DNA of 64,000 nt from Prochlorococcus sp. AG-418-I20 (GTDB lineage Bacteria > Cyanobacteriota > Cyanobacteriia > PCC-6307 > Cyanobiaceae): NCBI GenBank assembly GCA_003214175.1, contig QCLZ01000002.1, positions 62,001 to 126,000 of the forward strand, written 5' to 3'. A model generated the notes under the pieces. It was not told the origin of the DNA. It saw only the letters and a list, made by a program, of their open reading frames with translations, and made no database searches. This document shows positions 49,454 to 59,856 of the stretch, piece after piece; positions within the stretch are counted from its first letter, which is position 1; each line of letters starts with the position of its first letter. Position numbers and translations under genes: made by a program.

Positions 49454-51507
49454 ATAATTTTGCTGACTTCAGAGCTTGAAAAACTATCCGTATTATTAAT
49501 AGTTTGAGTTAATAATTCATCTTTATCAGATTGCGCCAATGCCAAATCAAACCAAAACGTTGTACCAACACCTAATTCACTAGCCATCCTAATTTCACCA
49601 CCATGTTTTTCAATTATTCCTCTAACTATTGATAACCCTAACCCTGTCCCTTGTTCAGTATGAACGGCATTCTCAACTCTGAAAAAACGATCAAAGATTT
49701 TCTCTTGATCAGTTTCAGATATCCCTGAACCGGTATCGGCAATTTCAATCCTTACTTTTGGTAATGGTGAAACTAACTCACATTGAGGAGCTCCATTATC
49801 GTTATTACTTGGAGGAAAAGCAGGACATGAATCAGGCCATGTATAAGCCCTGATCATAAGTGTGCTGTTTTTTGGACTAAATTTTAATCCATTACCAAGT
49901 AAATTATCGAAGACTTGTAAAAGCAAATCAAAGTTTCCAAGAATACAAGGAATGGTTTCTTCCATATCATGCGCTAAAGAAACATTTTTTTCTATTGCAT
50001 TAAGTCTATAATTTCTCAGGGTTTGTTCTATTGCGACTTTTATGTCTATTGGCTCTAACTGAATTATTTTGCCTGACTCTAATCTTGATAAATCTAATAC
50101 ATCATTAACAAGTCTTGTAAGCCTATCAGTTTCAGAATTAGCAATACCCAGAAACTCTAATTGTTCTTCATTAGAAAGCTGATCTTTTAAATCATATAAA
50201 GTCTCTACGTAACTTTTGATATTAAAAAGTGGCGTTCTTAATTCGTGTGAAACATTACTAATAAATCTATTTTGGGCAGCGTTAAGTTCTACTTCTCTTG
50301 TTAAATCTTGAATTGTAACGGCAATACCTTTTAATTCAACTTTGTTTGTATCAAATACTGTCTGTAAAACAATCCTTAAAGTTCTAGGTGGTTCTCCTAA
50401 GCTGAATCTTAAATCATCATTCTCTTTTTCTCTTTTTAAAATAGATTCTATGTTCGTATGTAAGTCATTAGATAAAATTTCAGGTATTTCATTTAAAAAA
50501 TATTTACCCTCTAAAAATCTCCCTTCCCAACGAAATAATCTTTTTGCTGTTGGATTGGCAAGTACAATCTTGCCTTCTGAGTCCAATAATATTGCTCCAT
50601 CAGCCATAGTAGCAATTAGTGTTTGCTGCTTTATTTGGGCGGCCTTAAGTTCTTCAATATTTGCCTCGTCATAATTTTCTAATTGAGTGGCCATTCGGTT
50701 AAATCCATTTAAAAGTTCTCCAAGATCTCCTGTCATAGGCAAAGAAATTCTGGATTTAAAGTTTCCTTTTGAAATTTCTCTGACACCTCTGACTAACTCC
50801 CTTACAGGTCTAGTAATTGTTAGTGCATTAAATACAGCTCCTAGTATTACTAAAACCCAAATAGAAATAAAAACCGCTATGGTGACTTCTCTTGTAAGCG
50901 CAGCACTGGATAATGCTTTTTTATTAGGAGTAACCCCTAAAGCTAAAGTGCCAAGATATTTACCTTTCCACAACATTGGAACAAATACGTCTGTTACTTG
51001 CCCTTGAGGTGTGGCATGTTGACGAACCAAAGGAAACTGTGGTCTTTTTTTGAGTTCTGATGGTAGTTTTAATTTCCTAGTTAGTTGAAACTGACTATCA
51101 GAACTTGTTGGCGTGGCGCTAATTGGTATGCCAAGTTGAACAATATCATTAGCATCAGTAAAAAATATATAACGAAGATTTCGACTTGATCTCCAAAACT
51201 TTTCAGCTACATTTGAGATCTCTTTTTTTTGATTATTCGCAACTAATTCTGTTACGTTTCCTGATAACAATAAGCCAAGATCTCTAGCATATCTTGTATC
51301 ATTCATTCCAGCATCTCTTTGAATGCTATTTAATGCAAAGAATGTTATTCCTGTCATGAGGAGACTAACAACTAGAGTGGCTATCGCTAGTAATTTTGTT
51401 CTTAAACTAAACCCACTCCACCATGTAAGGAATCTATTAATCCAATAATTATCAGCATTACCATTTATATTTTCTTTACCGCTTGCTCGATTATTGATAT
51501 CGTTCAT
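49450..51507 (-). CDS. nblS: sensor histidine kinase NblS (Hik33/DspA)
   Basis: 685 aa. Membrane helix near residues 37-58, extracytoplasmic sensor, second helix (about 210-230), HAMP (about 232-285), PAS (about 295-400), HisKA with SNVSHELRTPLFNIKSY, and HATPase with NGLKFSPKN, DTGSGISETDQEKIFDRFF and GTGLGLSIVRGI. Integrates high light, cold and nutrient stress and controls hli genes through RpaB. It lies 10 bp after purD on the same strand and probably shares its transcript. Confidence 0.93.
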   Translation of the reverse strand: MNDINNRASGKENINGNADNYWINRFLTWWSGFSLRTKLLAIATLVVSLLMTGITFFALNSIQRDAGMNDTRYARDLGLLLSGNVTELVANNQKKEISNVAEKFWRSSRNLRYIFFTDANDIVQLGIPISATPTSSDSQFQLTRKLKLPSELKKRPQFPLVRQHATPQGQVTDVFVPMLWKGKYLGTLALGVTPNKKALSSAALTREVTIAVFISIWVLVILGAVFNALTITRPVRELVRGVREISKGNFKSRISLPMTGDLGELLNGFNRMATQLENYDEANIEELKAAQIKQQTLIATMADGAILLDSEGKIVLANPTAKRLFRWEGRFLEGKYFLNEIPEILSNDLHTNIESILKREKENDDLRFSLGEPPRTLRIVLQTVFDTNKVELKGIAVTIQDLTREVELNAAQNRFISNVSHELRTPLFNIKSYVETLYDLKDQLSNEEQLEFLGIANSETDRLTRLVNDVLDLSRLESGKIIQLEPIDIKVAIEQTLRNYRLNAIEKNVSLAHDMEETIPCILGNFDLLLQVFDNLLGNGLKFSPKNSTLMIRAYTWPDSCPAFPPSNNDNGAPQCELVSPLPKVRIEIADTGSGISETDQEKIFDRFFRVENAVHTEQGTGLGLSIVRGIIEKHGGEIRMASELGVGTTFWFDLALAQSDKDELLTQTINNTDSFSSSEVSKII

Positions 51508-51517
51508 AAAGTTAATT

Positions 51518-52843
51518 TTACCTCATATAAGTTTTTCTTACTTGATGTCCTATATCATTTCTGAAATATATTCCATCAAAACTTATTGCCTTTAGATTTT
51601 TGTATACTTTTTCAAAAGCCTTATCAAAATCTTTGTCTTGGCAGACGATACTCAAAACTCTTCCCCCATTAGTTAGTAATTCGCCATTTTTGCTAAAACG
51701 AGTTCCCGAGTCAAAAATCTGACAATTAGTTGAATCAATCTTCCCTATTTTTATTGGAAACCCAGTATCGTATTTTTCAGGATATCCCTCTGAAGTAGCT
51801 ACAACACAACCACTCACCTTTTCAGAAGACTCAATTTTTTCATCGCCAGTTAAATTTCCCATGGAGCATTTTTCTAGAAGAAAGACAAAACTTTGATCCA
51901 TTAAAGGCATTATTGTTTGGCATTCTGGATCCCCAAACCTGCAATTATATTCTATAACTTTGGGTCCTGAATCTGTGATCATTAATCCAAAATAAATTAC
52001 CCCTTTGTAGTCAATATTTTTTTTGTTTAATTCACTTATTGTCGGTTCAATTATCTCTTTGACGATTGTTTTAAGGTTATCTTCTGTTAATAGTGGTGCA
52101 GGAGAATAAGCTCCCATACCTCCTGTATTTGGTCCCTCATCCTGCTCATTTAAACGTTTGTGATCTTGTGCGGTTGGCAGCAATATGTAGTTCACTCCAT
52201 CACATAATGCAAAAACTGAAACTTCTGGCCCCTGAATTTTTTCTTCTAAAACAACTACATTTCCAGAATTACCAAATTTACCATTGAAAATTGATTCTGC
52301 TGCTCTAAAACATTCATCTTTTGAATCGGGTATAAAAACCCCCTTCCCTGAAGCTAATCCATCAGCTTTAACTACCAGTGGAATCGTTGATGAATAGATA
52401 ATTTGTTTAGCTTCCTCGATAGAATTGACTTTCCAAAATCTTGCAGTTGGAATATTTGCGTCTTGCATAAATTCCTTTGCCCAAGATTTACTATATTCTA
52501 ATTTTGCTCCATCTTTACCAGGGCCAAATACTTTAAATCCCTTTTTGCGAAGAAAGTCGGCTAATCCATTTGCTAAAGGTATTTCTGGTCCTATTACAAC
52601 TAAATCGATTTTTAATAAGTCAAGCTTTTCGACTAGTGAATTTGCATCACTAATATCAAGTCTTATCCTTTTACATTTATTTATTCTTTCTGATCCAGCG
52701 TTGCCAGGGATTAAATAAACTTTTTTGATTAATTCATTTTTTTGAATAGCCCAAGCTAAAGCATTTTCTCTCCCGCCACTACCGATTATTAAGATATTCT
52801 CTAATCTATTTAAGTCTTTAGAATTTATTGAATTAATACCCAT
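51518..52843 (-). CDS. purD: phosphoribosylamine--glycine ligase
   Basis: 441 aa ATP-grasp enzyme. NILIIGSGGRENALAWAI, PLVVKADGLASGKGVFI, GEGPNTGGMGAYSPAP-type (EQDEGPNTGGMGAYSPAP) and EYNCRFGDPECQTIMP are diagnostic. Second step of de novo purine synthesis. Divergent from purC across 136 bp, and upstream of nblS. Confidence 0.95.
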   Translation of the reverse strand: MGINSINSKDLNRLENILIIGSGGRENALAWAIQKNELIKKVYLIPGNAGSERINKCKRIRLDISDANSLVEKLDLLKIDLVVIGPEIPLANGLADFLRKKGFKVFGPGKDGAKLEYSKSWAKEFMQDANIPTARFWKVNSIEEAKQIIYSSTIPLVVKADGLASGKGVFIPDSKDECFRAAESIFNGKFGNSGNVVVLEEKIQGPEVSVFALCDGVNYILLPTAQDHKRLNEQDEGPNTGGMGAYSPAPLLTEDNLKTIVKEIIEPTISELNKKNIDYKGVIYFGLMITDSGPKVIEYNCRFGDPECQTIMPLMDQSFVFLLEKCSMGNLTGDEKIESSEKVSGCVVATSEGYPEKYDTGFPIKIGKIDSTNCQIFDSGTRFSKNGELLTNGGRVLSIVCQDKDFDKAFEKVYKNLKAISFDGIYFRNDIGHQVRKTYMR

Positions 52844-52979
52844 TAATTTGTTCCTGGAATGTTATGAGGTTTCGATGAATAATCAGGTAAAATGAAATAA
52901 ACTAAATTGAAAAAGTTGATCTCTAATAAGTATGTTAATTATAAATCGTACATTAGTAATCAAATGAGGACTTAAATTA

Positions 52980-53720
52980 ATGAATAATAAATATGACTTA
53001 ATATATGAAGGGAAAGCAAAAAAAGTATTTTCTCATGACGATGCAGATAAAGTAATAATTGAATTTAAAGACGATGCTACAGCTTTTAATGCGTTGAAGA
53101 AAGCTAAATTTGAAGGTAAAGGTAAACTAAATTGTCTGATAAGTGCAAAAATTTTTAAATTACTTATAAACAATAATATTCCAACCCATTTTCTTGAGCT
53201 ATATAATGAAAATACAATGATTGCACAAAAGATAAAAGTAATTCCTTTAGAAGTTGTCCTTAGAAATACTGCCTACGGTTCTTTGTGTAAACAAACTACA
53301 ATAAAGTCTGGGACTGTTTTTGCAAAACCATTAATTGATTTTTATCTTAAAAATGATGAACTGAATGATCCACTTATCACAAAAGATAGAATTGAATTAA
53401 TGAAAATATTAAGCTCTAATGATCTAAATTTAATAATCGAATTAACTTTAAAAATTAATGCAATTCTGAAAATTTTTTTTAAAAAAATTGGACTTCAACT
53501 TGTAGATTTCAAGTTGGAGTTTGGTTATGACTATAAAAATAAGATACTTCTTGGGGATGAAATTAGTCCCGATAATTGCAGACTTTGGGATGTTAATAAG
53601 GAAAATGGTACAATCGTAAGTCTAGACAAAGATAGATTTAGAAATGATTTAGGAGATCTAATGGAAGCTTATGCTGAGATTAATAGAAGAATCAATGACT
53701 CAACTGAATTTAATCCATAA
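52980..53720 (+). CDS. purC: phosphoribosylaminoimidazole-succinocarboxamide synthase
   Basis: 246 aa. YEGKAKKVFSHDDADKVIIEFKDDATAFN, LEVVLRNTAYGSL, VDFKLEFGYD, LGDEISPDNCRLWD. SAICAR synthetase of purine synthesis. Full family length. Divergent from purD. Followed by the bamA homologue 32 bp on. Confidence 0.96.
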   Translation: MNNKYDLIYEGKAKKVFSHDDADKVIIEFKDDATAFNALKKAKFEGKGKLNCLISAKIFKLLINNNIPTHFLELYNENTMIAQKIKVIPLEVVLRNTAYGSLCKQTTIKSGTVFAKPLIDFYLKNDELNDPLITKDRIELMKILSSNDLNLIIELTLKINAILKIFFKKIGLQLVDFKLEFGYDYKNKILLGDEISPDNCRLWDVNKENGTIVSLDKDRFRNDLGDLMEAYAEINRRINDSTEFNP

Positions 53721-53752
53721 GTAAAGCATTTATCATCATAATAAAAAATACT

Positions 53753-55891
53753 ATGCAGAAACATTCCTTGAAAATTAGTAAGCTCTTCATAAATACTGCA
53801 TTTTATCCCTTGCTATTGATATCAAATAATTCAGAATTGGCGGCTAAGTATTTACCAAATGAATATGAGCAATTAATCACAACTTTTGAAATAAATAATC
53901 CAAATAAGGACATTCTAAAATGGTTTGATATTAGAAAAGAGACAAAATATTTTATTGCAGAAAATAAAGAAAATATTAATAAAGAAAGTGTTCTTGTCTC
54001 AGAAATAATTATTGAAGGCTGGGAAAATCATCCTGAGGGTAGAAAACTTGAATTGGCTGCTTATGATTCTATGAGCATTAAGCCTGGAAGTATTGTTGAT
54101 AATCAAACTTTAAATAAGGACCTTAATGCAATATATGCGAGTGGTTGGTTTTCAGGAGTAAAAATAAAGTCTCAAGATGGGCCATTAGGAGTGAGACTAA
54201 TTGTAAATGTAGTTCCTAACCCCATTTTGAGAAAAGTTGAACTAAACCCAAAAAACTCAATAATCTCTGATGAATACGTAGATGAAATTTTTACTAATTT
54301 TTATGGAACGACTCTTAATCTAAATGAGTTTCAAAATAAAATTGAAATTATAAAAAATCGTTATGAAAGTGAAGGTTATTCTTTGGCTAGAATAAACGGG
54401 CCAGATAGAATTTCTGAAAACGGTATAGTAACATTAAATATTTCAGAGGGCATAATATCTGATGTAAAATTAAGATTTCCAGGATCTGATGGTGAATCTT
54501 TTATAGATGGAAAACCTAGAAAAGGCAAAACAAAAGACTGGGTAATTAAAAGAGAGTTGAAAACGCAACCTGGCACCATATTTAATAGGAAAATATTAGA
54601 AGCTGATATCGGTCGACTTTATGCTACGTCTTTATTTGATGATGTAAAAGTATCTCTTGGCCCTGATAATTTAAATCCTGGCCAAGTGATAATTTTTTTA
54701 GATTTAAGCGAACAAAGAACTGGATCATTAACTGGCGGTCTTGGTTATAGCAATAGTTCAGGTATCTTTGCTTCAATTGGTTTGCAGGAAACAAATGCAT
54801 TAGGTAGAGCATGGTCTACTAATCTCAACTTAAATTTTGGAGAATACTCAACAACCTATAATTTTTCTTTATCAGATCCATGGATTAAAGGAGATAAATA
54901 TAAAACTTCTTTTAGAACAAATATTTTTCTTAGTAGAGATTATCCACAAGAATTTAAAAGTGAAAGTAATGGAAAATTTTACTCTGTAGATAATAAAACG
55001 CCATCAAGCTCTGATACATTCTCATCAATAGTTTTAGAAAAAACAGGAGGTGGATTTTCTTTCTCCAGACCTCTTAATGGTGGAGATCCCTTTAAGGTCG
55101 CTAAATGGCGAGTTCTTACAGGTATGAATTTTAAAAAGGTAGAGATGATTGATGGGAGTGGGAATATAAAACCCTATGGAGATAAGACTCCAACTACAAC
55201 TAGGGATAACATAAGCGATATTATATGCATTGGATATACTCAAAATGATGGGACATGCCCTACAGAAAATATATTAGTAAGTGTTATTGCAAGTACATCT
55301 AGAAATAATTTGAATAATTCTGTAAACCCAACTTCTGGCAATAAATTGACCTTTGGGACTGAACAGTTTTTTTCAATGGGAGATAACTCTCCATCTTTTA
55401 ACAGAATGAGAGCTTCATACTCATTTTTTATACCAACAAAATTGATAAATTTAACAAAAGCTTGTAAGTCCAGCAATGGAATTAGTGAAGATTGTCCTCA
55501 AGCTATTGGTTTTCAATTTAAGGCTGGAACGATTTTTGGGGAAATGCCTCCTTATGAGGCATTTTGTATGGGTGGAACATCTTCTGTTAGAGGTTGGGGA
55601 TCTTGTGATTTAGCTGTTAGTAAAAGTTTTATTGAGGGAACTGTAGAATATAGATTTCCTGTTTGGAGAATGATTTCGGGATCCTTATTCGTTGATGCAG
55701 GAAGTGATTTAGGCTCTCAAAAGGATGTTTCAGGCAAACCTGGAAAATTATTGCAGAAAACAGGATCTGGGTTTTCGCTTGGAGGTGGAATTGGAGTGAA
55801 AACGCCAATTGGTCCATTAAGATTAGATGTTGCCAGTAAAGACTTAAGTGGAGATTGGCGATATACACTTGGAGTTGGATGGAAGTTTTAA
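53753..55891 (+). CDS. bamA: BamA/Omp85-family outer membrane assembly protein
   Basis: 712 aa with an N-terminal signal segment, three POTRA-like repeats (about residues 80-345: VLVSEIIIEGWENHPEG, VRLIVNVVPNP, EGYSLARINGP, IFNRKILEADIGRLYATSLFDDVK) and a C-terminal beta barrel from ~350 with the VRGWGSCDLA (VRGF-like) signature and a final aromatic (VGWKF). Cyanobacterial type with three POTRAs. Inserts beta barrels into the outer membrane. lpxC starts at the next base. Confidence 0.92.
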   Translation: MQKHSLKISKLFINTAFYPLLLISNNSELAAKYLPNEYEQLITTFEINNPNKDILKWFDIRKETKYFIAENKENINKESVLVSEIIIEGWENHPEGRKLELAAYDSMSIKPGSIVDNQTLNKDLNAIYASGWFSGVKIKSQDGPLGVRLIVNVVPNPILRKVELNPKNSIISDEYVDEIFTNFYGTTLNLNEFQNKIEIIKNRYESEGYSLARINGPDRISENGIVTLNISEGIISDVKLRFPGSDGESFIDGKPRKGKTKDWVIKRELKTQPGTIFNRKILEADIGRLYATSLFDDVKVSLGPDNLNPGQVIIFLDLSEQRTGSLTGGLGYSNSSGIFASIGLQETNALGRAWSTNLNLNFGEYSTTYNFSLSDPWIKGDKYKTSFRTNIFLSRDYPQEFKSESNGKFYSVDNKTPSSSDTFSSIVLEKTGGGFSFSRPLNGGDPFKVAKWRVLTGMNFKKVEMIDGSGNIKPYGDKTPTTTRDNISDIICIGYTQNDGTCPTENILVSVIASTSRNNLNNSVNPTSGNKLTFGTEQFFSMGDNSPSFNRMRASYSFFIPTKLINLTKACKSSNGISEDCPQAIGFQFKAGTIFGEMPPYEAFCMGGTSSVRGWGSCDLAVSKSFIEGTVEYRFPVWRMISGSLFVDAGSDLGSQKDVSGKPGKLLQKTGSGFSLGGGIGVKTPIGPLRLDVASKDLSGDWRYTLGVGWKF

Positions 55892-56728
55892 GTGTTTTCC
55901 TGGCCTACTAATTATGAATCTTGCTATACTTTATCTGATGTTGTAGTCAGAGAAGGGATAGGTCTTCATAGTGGAGAAAAAACAAGAGTAAAAATCTCTC
56001 CTTATGAAAAAGAAGGATTTTATGTCTCTTTCAGTGATAAACCTAATGAGATTTTTAGGCTAACTCAAGATTTAATTGGAAGTACAATGCTTTGTACCGC
56101 CGTTAAATTAGGAGGGAGAAATCTATATACTATTGAACATTTATTATCTTCAATGGCTGGTTGCGGTTTAAGTTATATACATATTGAAGTAGATGGTAAA
56201 GAGATCCCTCTTTTAGATGGATCAGCAATTCAATGGGTTAGAGATTTTGAAGAAGTAGGGATTAAAAAGGCTCCTAAGCCAGATAATTTTTTTCGAGAAA
56301 TCAATAAATCAATCATTTTAAATAAAGAAGCATCAGTTATTGCAGCAACTCCCTCTGATAAAACCACAATTATCTCTACAATAAGTTTTTCATATAAAGC
56401 AATTGGAAATCAAACTTTTGTGATTGATTTAAGTCCTAAAAATTTCGTTGAAATGATTGCTCCAGCAAGAACATTTGGTTTTAAGGATCAATTCCAAGAA
56501 TTAAGTGAACTTGGATTAATAAAAGGAGGAAGTTTGGAAAATGCTCTTGTTTGTGATGGTGATAATTGGGTTAATCCACCATTAAGATTTGATAATGAAC
56601 CAATAAGACATAAAATTTTAGACCTAATTGGGGACTTGGCTTTGGTAGGGTTACCTAAGGCTCAAATTTTAGTTTATAAAGGATCACATTCTTTAAATGC
56701 TTTGTTAGCCTCATCACTAAAAAATTAA
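55892..56728 (+). CDS. lpxC: UDP-3-O-acyl-N-acetylglucosamine deacetylase
   Basis: 278 aa, GTG start directly after the bamA stop. Zn-binding [17 protein letters not shown] (His), and the later [14 protein letters not shown] (His-x3-Asp). [13 protein letters not shown] at the N-terminus is typical. Committed step of lipid A synthesis, cytoplasmic. Operon with fabZ, lpxA, lpxB. Confidence 0.94.
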   Translation: MFSWPTNYESCYTLSDVVVREGIGLHSGEKTRVKISPYEKEGFYVSFSDKPNEIFRLTQDLIGSTMLCTAVKLGGRNLYTIEHLLSSMAGCGLSYIHIEVDGKEIPLLDGSAIQWVRDFEEVGIKKAPKPDNFFREINKSIILNKEASVIAATPSDKTTIISTISFSYKAIGNQTFVIDLSPKNFVEMIAPARTFGFKDQFQELSELGLIKGGSLENALVCDGDNWVNPPLRFDNEPIRHKILDLIGDLALVGLPKAQILVYKGSHSLNALLASSLKN

Positions 56729-56745
56729 CTTTATTTTTAATTGCT

Positions 56746-57204
56746 TTGGAAAAGAAATTATCCAGTGAAAATAATCAACTCTCTTCTGAGGACATACTAG
56801 GTTTATTACCTCACAGATATCCTTTCGCTCTTGTTGATAAAGTCATAGAGCATATACCAGGGGAGAGGGCTGTTGCAGTAAAAAATGTAACTATAAATGA
56901 GCCTCAATTTCAAGGACACTTCCCTGAAAGGCCATTAATGCCTGGAGTTCTTATTGTTGAATCAATGGCTCAAGTTGGAGGAATAATAGTAACTCAAATG
57001 CCAGATCTCCCTAAAGGACTCTTCGTCTTTGCAGGAATTAATAATGTTAAATTCAGAAAACCAGTTGTACCTGGAGATCAATTAATAATTTCTTGTGAAT
57101 TACTTAGTATAAAAAGACAAAGATTTGGCAAGGTTAAAGGCGAGGCGCACGTTGATGGGAAGTTGGTTTGTGCTGGTGAATTAATGTTCTCATTAGTTGA
57201 TTAA
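56746..57204 (+). CDS. fabZ: 3-hydroxyacyl-ACP dehydratase
   Basis: 152 aa, apparently TTG start. [40 protein letters not shown] (catalytic His and Glu), [13 protein letters not shown]. Dehydrates 3-hydroxyacyl-ACP in fatty acid elongation, competing with LpxA for the same substrate. Overlaps a possible upstream start of lpxA. Confidence 0.95.
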   Translation: MEKKLSSENNQLSSEDILGLLPHRYPFALVDKVIEHIPGERAVAVKNVTINEPQFQGHFPERPLMPGVLIVESMAQVGGIIVTQMPDLPKGLFVFAGINNVKFRKPVVPGDQLIISCELLSIKRQRFGKVKGEAHVDGKLVCAGELMFSLVD

Positions 57205-57208
57205 AGAT

Positions 57209-58048
57209 ATGGAGAATAAAAATACTGAATTAAATTCAAGCTTTAGTGGTTCAAAAGTCCACCCAAATGCTTATGTCGATCCTAGTGCCGAATTACGTAA
57301 TGGAGTTATTATCTCTCAGGGAGCTATCGTTGGTCCTGAGGTGGTAATTGGAGAAGGAACTCAAATAGGACCGAATGCTGTTATTACTGGAAGAACAAAA
57401 ATTGGTAATAATAATAAAATCTTTCCAAATGTATTTATAGGGCTTGATCCACAAGATCTTAAATATAAAGGCGCTTCTACCGAAGTAATTATTGGAGATA
57501 ATAATACTTTTAGAGAATGTGTAACGATAAATAAGGCAACTGATGAGGGAGAAAAAACTATTATCGGCAATAATAATTTGTTAATGGCTTATACACATAT
57601 AGGACATAATTGTGAACTTGGAAATGGGATAATTTTGTCTAATAGTGTTCAAGTCGCAGGCCACGTTAAAGTTGAAGATAAAGCTATTATTGGTGGTTGT
57701 TTAGGTATTCATCAATTTGTACATATTGGATATTTAGCAATGATTGGAGGAATGACTAGGGTTGATAGAGATGTACCTCCTTTTTGTTTGGCAGAAGGAC
57801 ATCCAGGAAGGTTGAGAGGTTTGAATAGGATCGGAATTAAAAGGAATGGTTTAACTGAAAATAAAGATTTTGATTTGAAACTTTTGCAAAATACTTGGAA
57901 TTTACTTTTTAAGTCAGATCATGTAATTTCTGATGCATTGGATATGGCAATAAAAGGTGGATTAGACTCTTCTTCGACAAAATTATGTGATTTCTTAAAC
58001 GAATCAATATCTAAAGAAAGACGCGGCCCAATGCCTTCAATAAATTAA
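57209..58048 (+). CDS. lpxA: acyl-ACP--UDP-N-acetylglucosamine O-acyltransferase
   Basis: 279 aa from the ATG at 57209; a TTG 12 bp upstream overlapping fabZ is an alternative. Left-handed beta helix of hexapeptide repeats from VHPNAYVDPSAEL to about residue 200, with catalytic-region YTHIGHNCELG and GGCLGIHQFVHIG. First step of lipid A synthesis. Its stop overlaps the lpxB start (TAATG). Confidence 0.95.
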   Translation: MENKNTELNSSFSGSKVHPNAYVDPSAELRNGVIISQGAIVGPEVVIGEGTQIGPNAVITGRTKIGNNNKIFPNVFIGLDPQDLKYKGASTEVIIGDNNTFRECVTINKATDEGEKTIIGNNNLLMAYTHIGHNCELGNGIILSNSVQVAGHVKVEDKAIIGGCLGIHQFVHIGYLAMIGGMTRVDRDVPPFCLAEGHPGRLRGLNRIGIKRNGLTENKDFDLKLLQNTWNLLFKSDHVISDALDMAIKGGLDSSSTKLCDFLNESISKERRGPMPSIN

Positions 58049-59226
58049 TGGATAGAAAAATATTTATCAGTACGGGAGAAGTCTCAGGAGATTTACATGG
58101 GGGATTATTGTCAAAAGCATTGTTTGACGAAGCTAGAAAATATTCAATTAATTTAGAGATCTATGGATTAGGTGGGGAGAAGATGAAAAATGAAGGAGTA
58201 CAAATTATTCAAGATACCACATCTATTAGCGCAATAGGAATATGGGAGACTATACCGCTAATTATTCCTATGATGAAAGTCCAGAAAAAATTCTATAAGT
58301 TAATAAAGAAATATCGGCCGAATTGCTTAATATTGATCGACTACATGGGGCCCAATATTAAAATTGGGACTAAATTAAAAAGATCAAGCAATAATATTCC
58401 TATTTACTACTACATAGCTCCCCAAGAATGGGCATGGAGAATTGGTAATAATAGCACTACTAATTTAATTAATTTTTCAGATAAAATTTTTGCAATTTTT
58501 AAGCAGGAAGCAGCCTTCTATAGGCGCAGGGGTGGAAATGTTTTTTGGGTTGGACATCCAATGATTGATTTAACGAAGAAATTACCTCCTAAGAAAGATT
58601 CAAGAAAAATTCTAAAACTTCGAGCAAATCATAATATTTTACTTTTAATGCCTGCTTCGAGACCCCAAGAGTTGAGATATATATTACCGACCTTTTTGAA
58701 AACAGCAAAAAAATTACAACAAAAATATCCAAGTCTTATTGTATATATTCCATCCTGTAGGAGGGTTTTTGATAAAAGATTTAGAAATGGTTTAGAAAAA
58801 TATGGAATCGAAGGTAAAATTATTTCTCAAAAAGACTTTTCTGAATTAATGCCTTATATTTATTCATTAACGAAACTGGCTTTATGCAAATCAGGCACAG
58901 TTAATATGGAATTGGCCTTATATGAAATACCACAGATTGTTGGTTATAGAGTAAGTAGAGTTACTGCTTTTATTGCGAAGAAAATTCTTAACTTTAAGGT
59001 AAGATTTATTTCTCCTGTGAATCTGTTAGTAAAGAAATTAATAATACCTGAGTTTGTTCAGAAAAATTTTAATGAAAAGAAAATTTTCTATAAAGCTTGC
59101 AGGATTCTTGATTTGAAATCAGAAAAAGCAAAAATTAAAAAAGGTTATTCTTTATTAAAAAAAGAATTAGGTGAGGAGGGAGTAGTTGGGAGAGCCGCTA
59201 AAGAAATTATTAATTCCATAGTTTGA
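58048..59226 (+). CDS. lpxB: lipid-A-disaccharide synthase
   Basis: 392 aa GT19 glycosyltransferase. ISTGEVSGDLHGGLL, LIDYMGPNIKIG, YYIAPQEWAWR, VGHPMID, LMPASRPQELRY, CKSGTVNMELALYEIPQIVGYR are characteristic. Joins lipid X and UDP-diacylglucosamine. No lpxD is seen in this window. Coupled to lpxA by a one-base overlap. Confidence 0.94.
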   Translation: MDRKIFISTGEVSGDLHGGLLSKALFDEARKYSINLEIYGLGGEKMKNEGVQIIQDTTSISAIGIWETIPLIIPMMKVQKKFYKLIKKYRPNCLILIDYMGPNIKIGTKLKRSSNNIPIYYYIAPQEWAWRIGNNSTTNLINFSDKIFAIFKQEAAFYRRRGGNVFWVGHPMIDLTKKLPPKKDSRKILKLRANHNILLLMPASRPQELRYILPTFLKTAKKLQQKYPSLIVYIPSCRRVFDKRFRNGLEKYGIEGKIISQKDFSELMPYIYSLTKLALCKSGTVNMELALYEIPQIVGYRVSRVTAFIAKKILNFKVRFISPVNLLVKKLIIPEFVQKNFNEKKIFYKACRILDLKSEKAKIKKGYSLLKKELGEEGVVGRAAKEIINSIV

Positions 59227-59242
59227 ACTTTATAATAAAAGA

Positions 59243-59845
59243 ATGAAATATTTATTACCTTTAATACTTGTTTTTTCAATATTAATTAATCCTATAAATA
59301 CTCTCGCAGAAGAATTGATTCTTGCAGGAGGCTGTTTTTGGTGTTTAGAGCATGATTTAGAGTCATTAAAGGGTATAAATGATGTTCAAAGTGGTTATTC
59401 AGGTGGGAAATTGCAAAATCCTACCTATGAAAATCATGAGGGACATCAGGAAGTGGTTTTGGTAAATTATGATTCTAAATTGGTAAGTTTAACTGAGATT
59501 CTTAGACTTTATATGAGAAATATTGATCCTCTTGATGGTAAGGGTCAATTTTGTGATCGTGGAGATTCTTATAGGCCAGTGATCTTTTTAAAAGATGAAA
59601 CTGAGGAAAGTGATGCAAAAAATGCAATTATTTCTGCCTCTAATGAGTTGCAAGTGCCATTAGAAAAAATCTCTGTAGAACTAAAATTAAAAGGTCAATT
59701 TTGGTTAGCTGAAGAATATCATCAGGATTTTGCTGAGAGAAATGAATTAAAATACAAATTCTATAGATTCTCATGTGGGAGAGATCAGAGGTTGGATAAA
59801 TTATGGGGGGATAACGCCAGGTCAACAAATATTTGGGTTGAATGA
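59243..59845 (+). CDS. msrA: peptide-methionine (S)-S-oxide reductase, exported
   Basis: 200 aa. A signal peptide (LLPLILVFSILINPINTLA) precedes the catalytic GGCFWCLEHDLESL; YSGGKLQNPTYENHEGHQEVVLV and AEEYHQDF are the other MsrA landmarks. The CxxC in the motif supplies catalytic and possibly resolving Cys. The leader implies periplasmic or lumenal repair of oxidised methionine. Lies 16 bp after lpxB. Confidence 0.92.
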   Translation: MKYLLPLILVFSILINPINTLAEELILAGGCFWCLEHDLESLKGINDVQSGYSGGKLQNPTYENHEGHQEVVLVNYDSKLVSLTEILRLYMRNIDPLDGKGQFCDRGDSYRPVIFLKDETEESDAKNAIISASNELQVPLEKISVELKLKGQFWLAEEYHQDFAERNELKYKFYRFSCGRDQRLDKLWGDNARSTNIWVE

Positions 59846-59856
59846 TTTAAATAAAC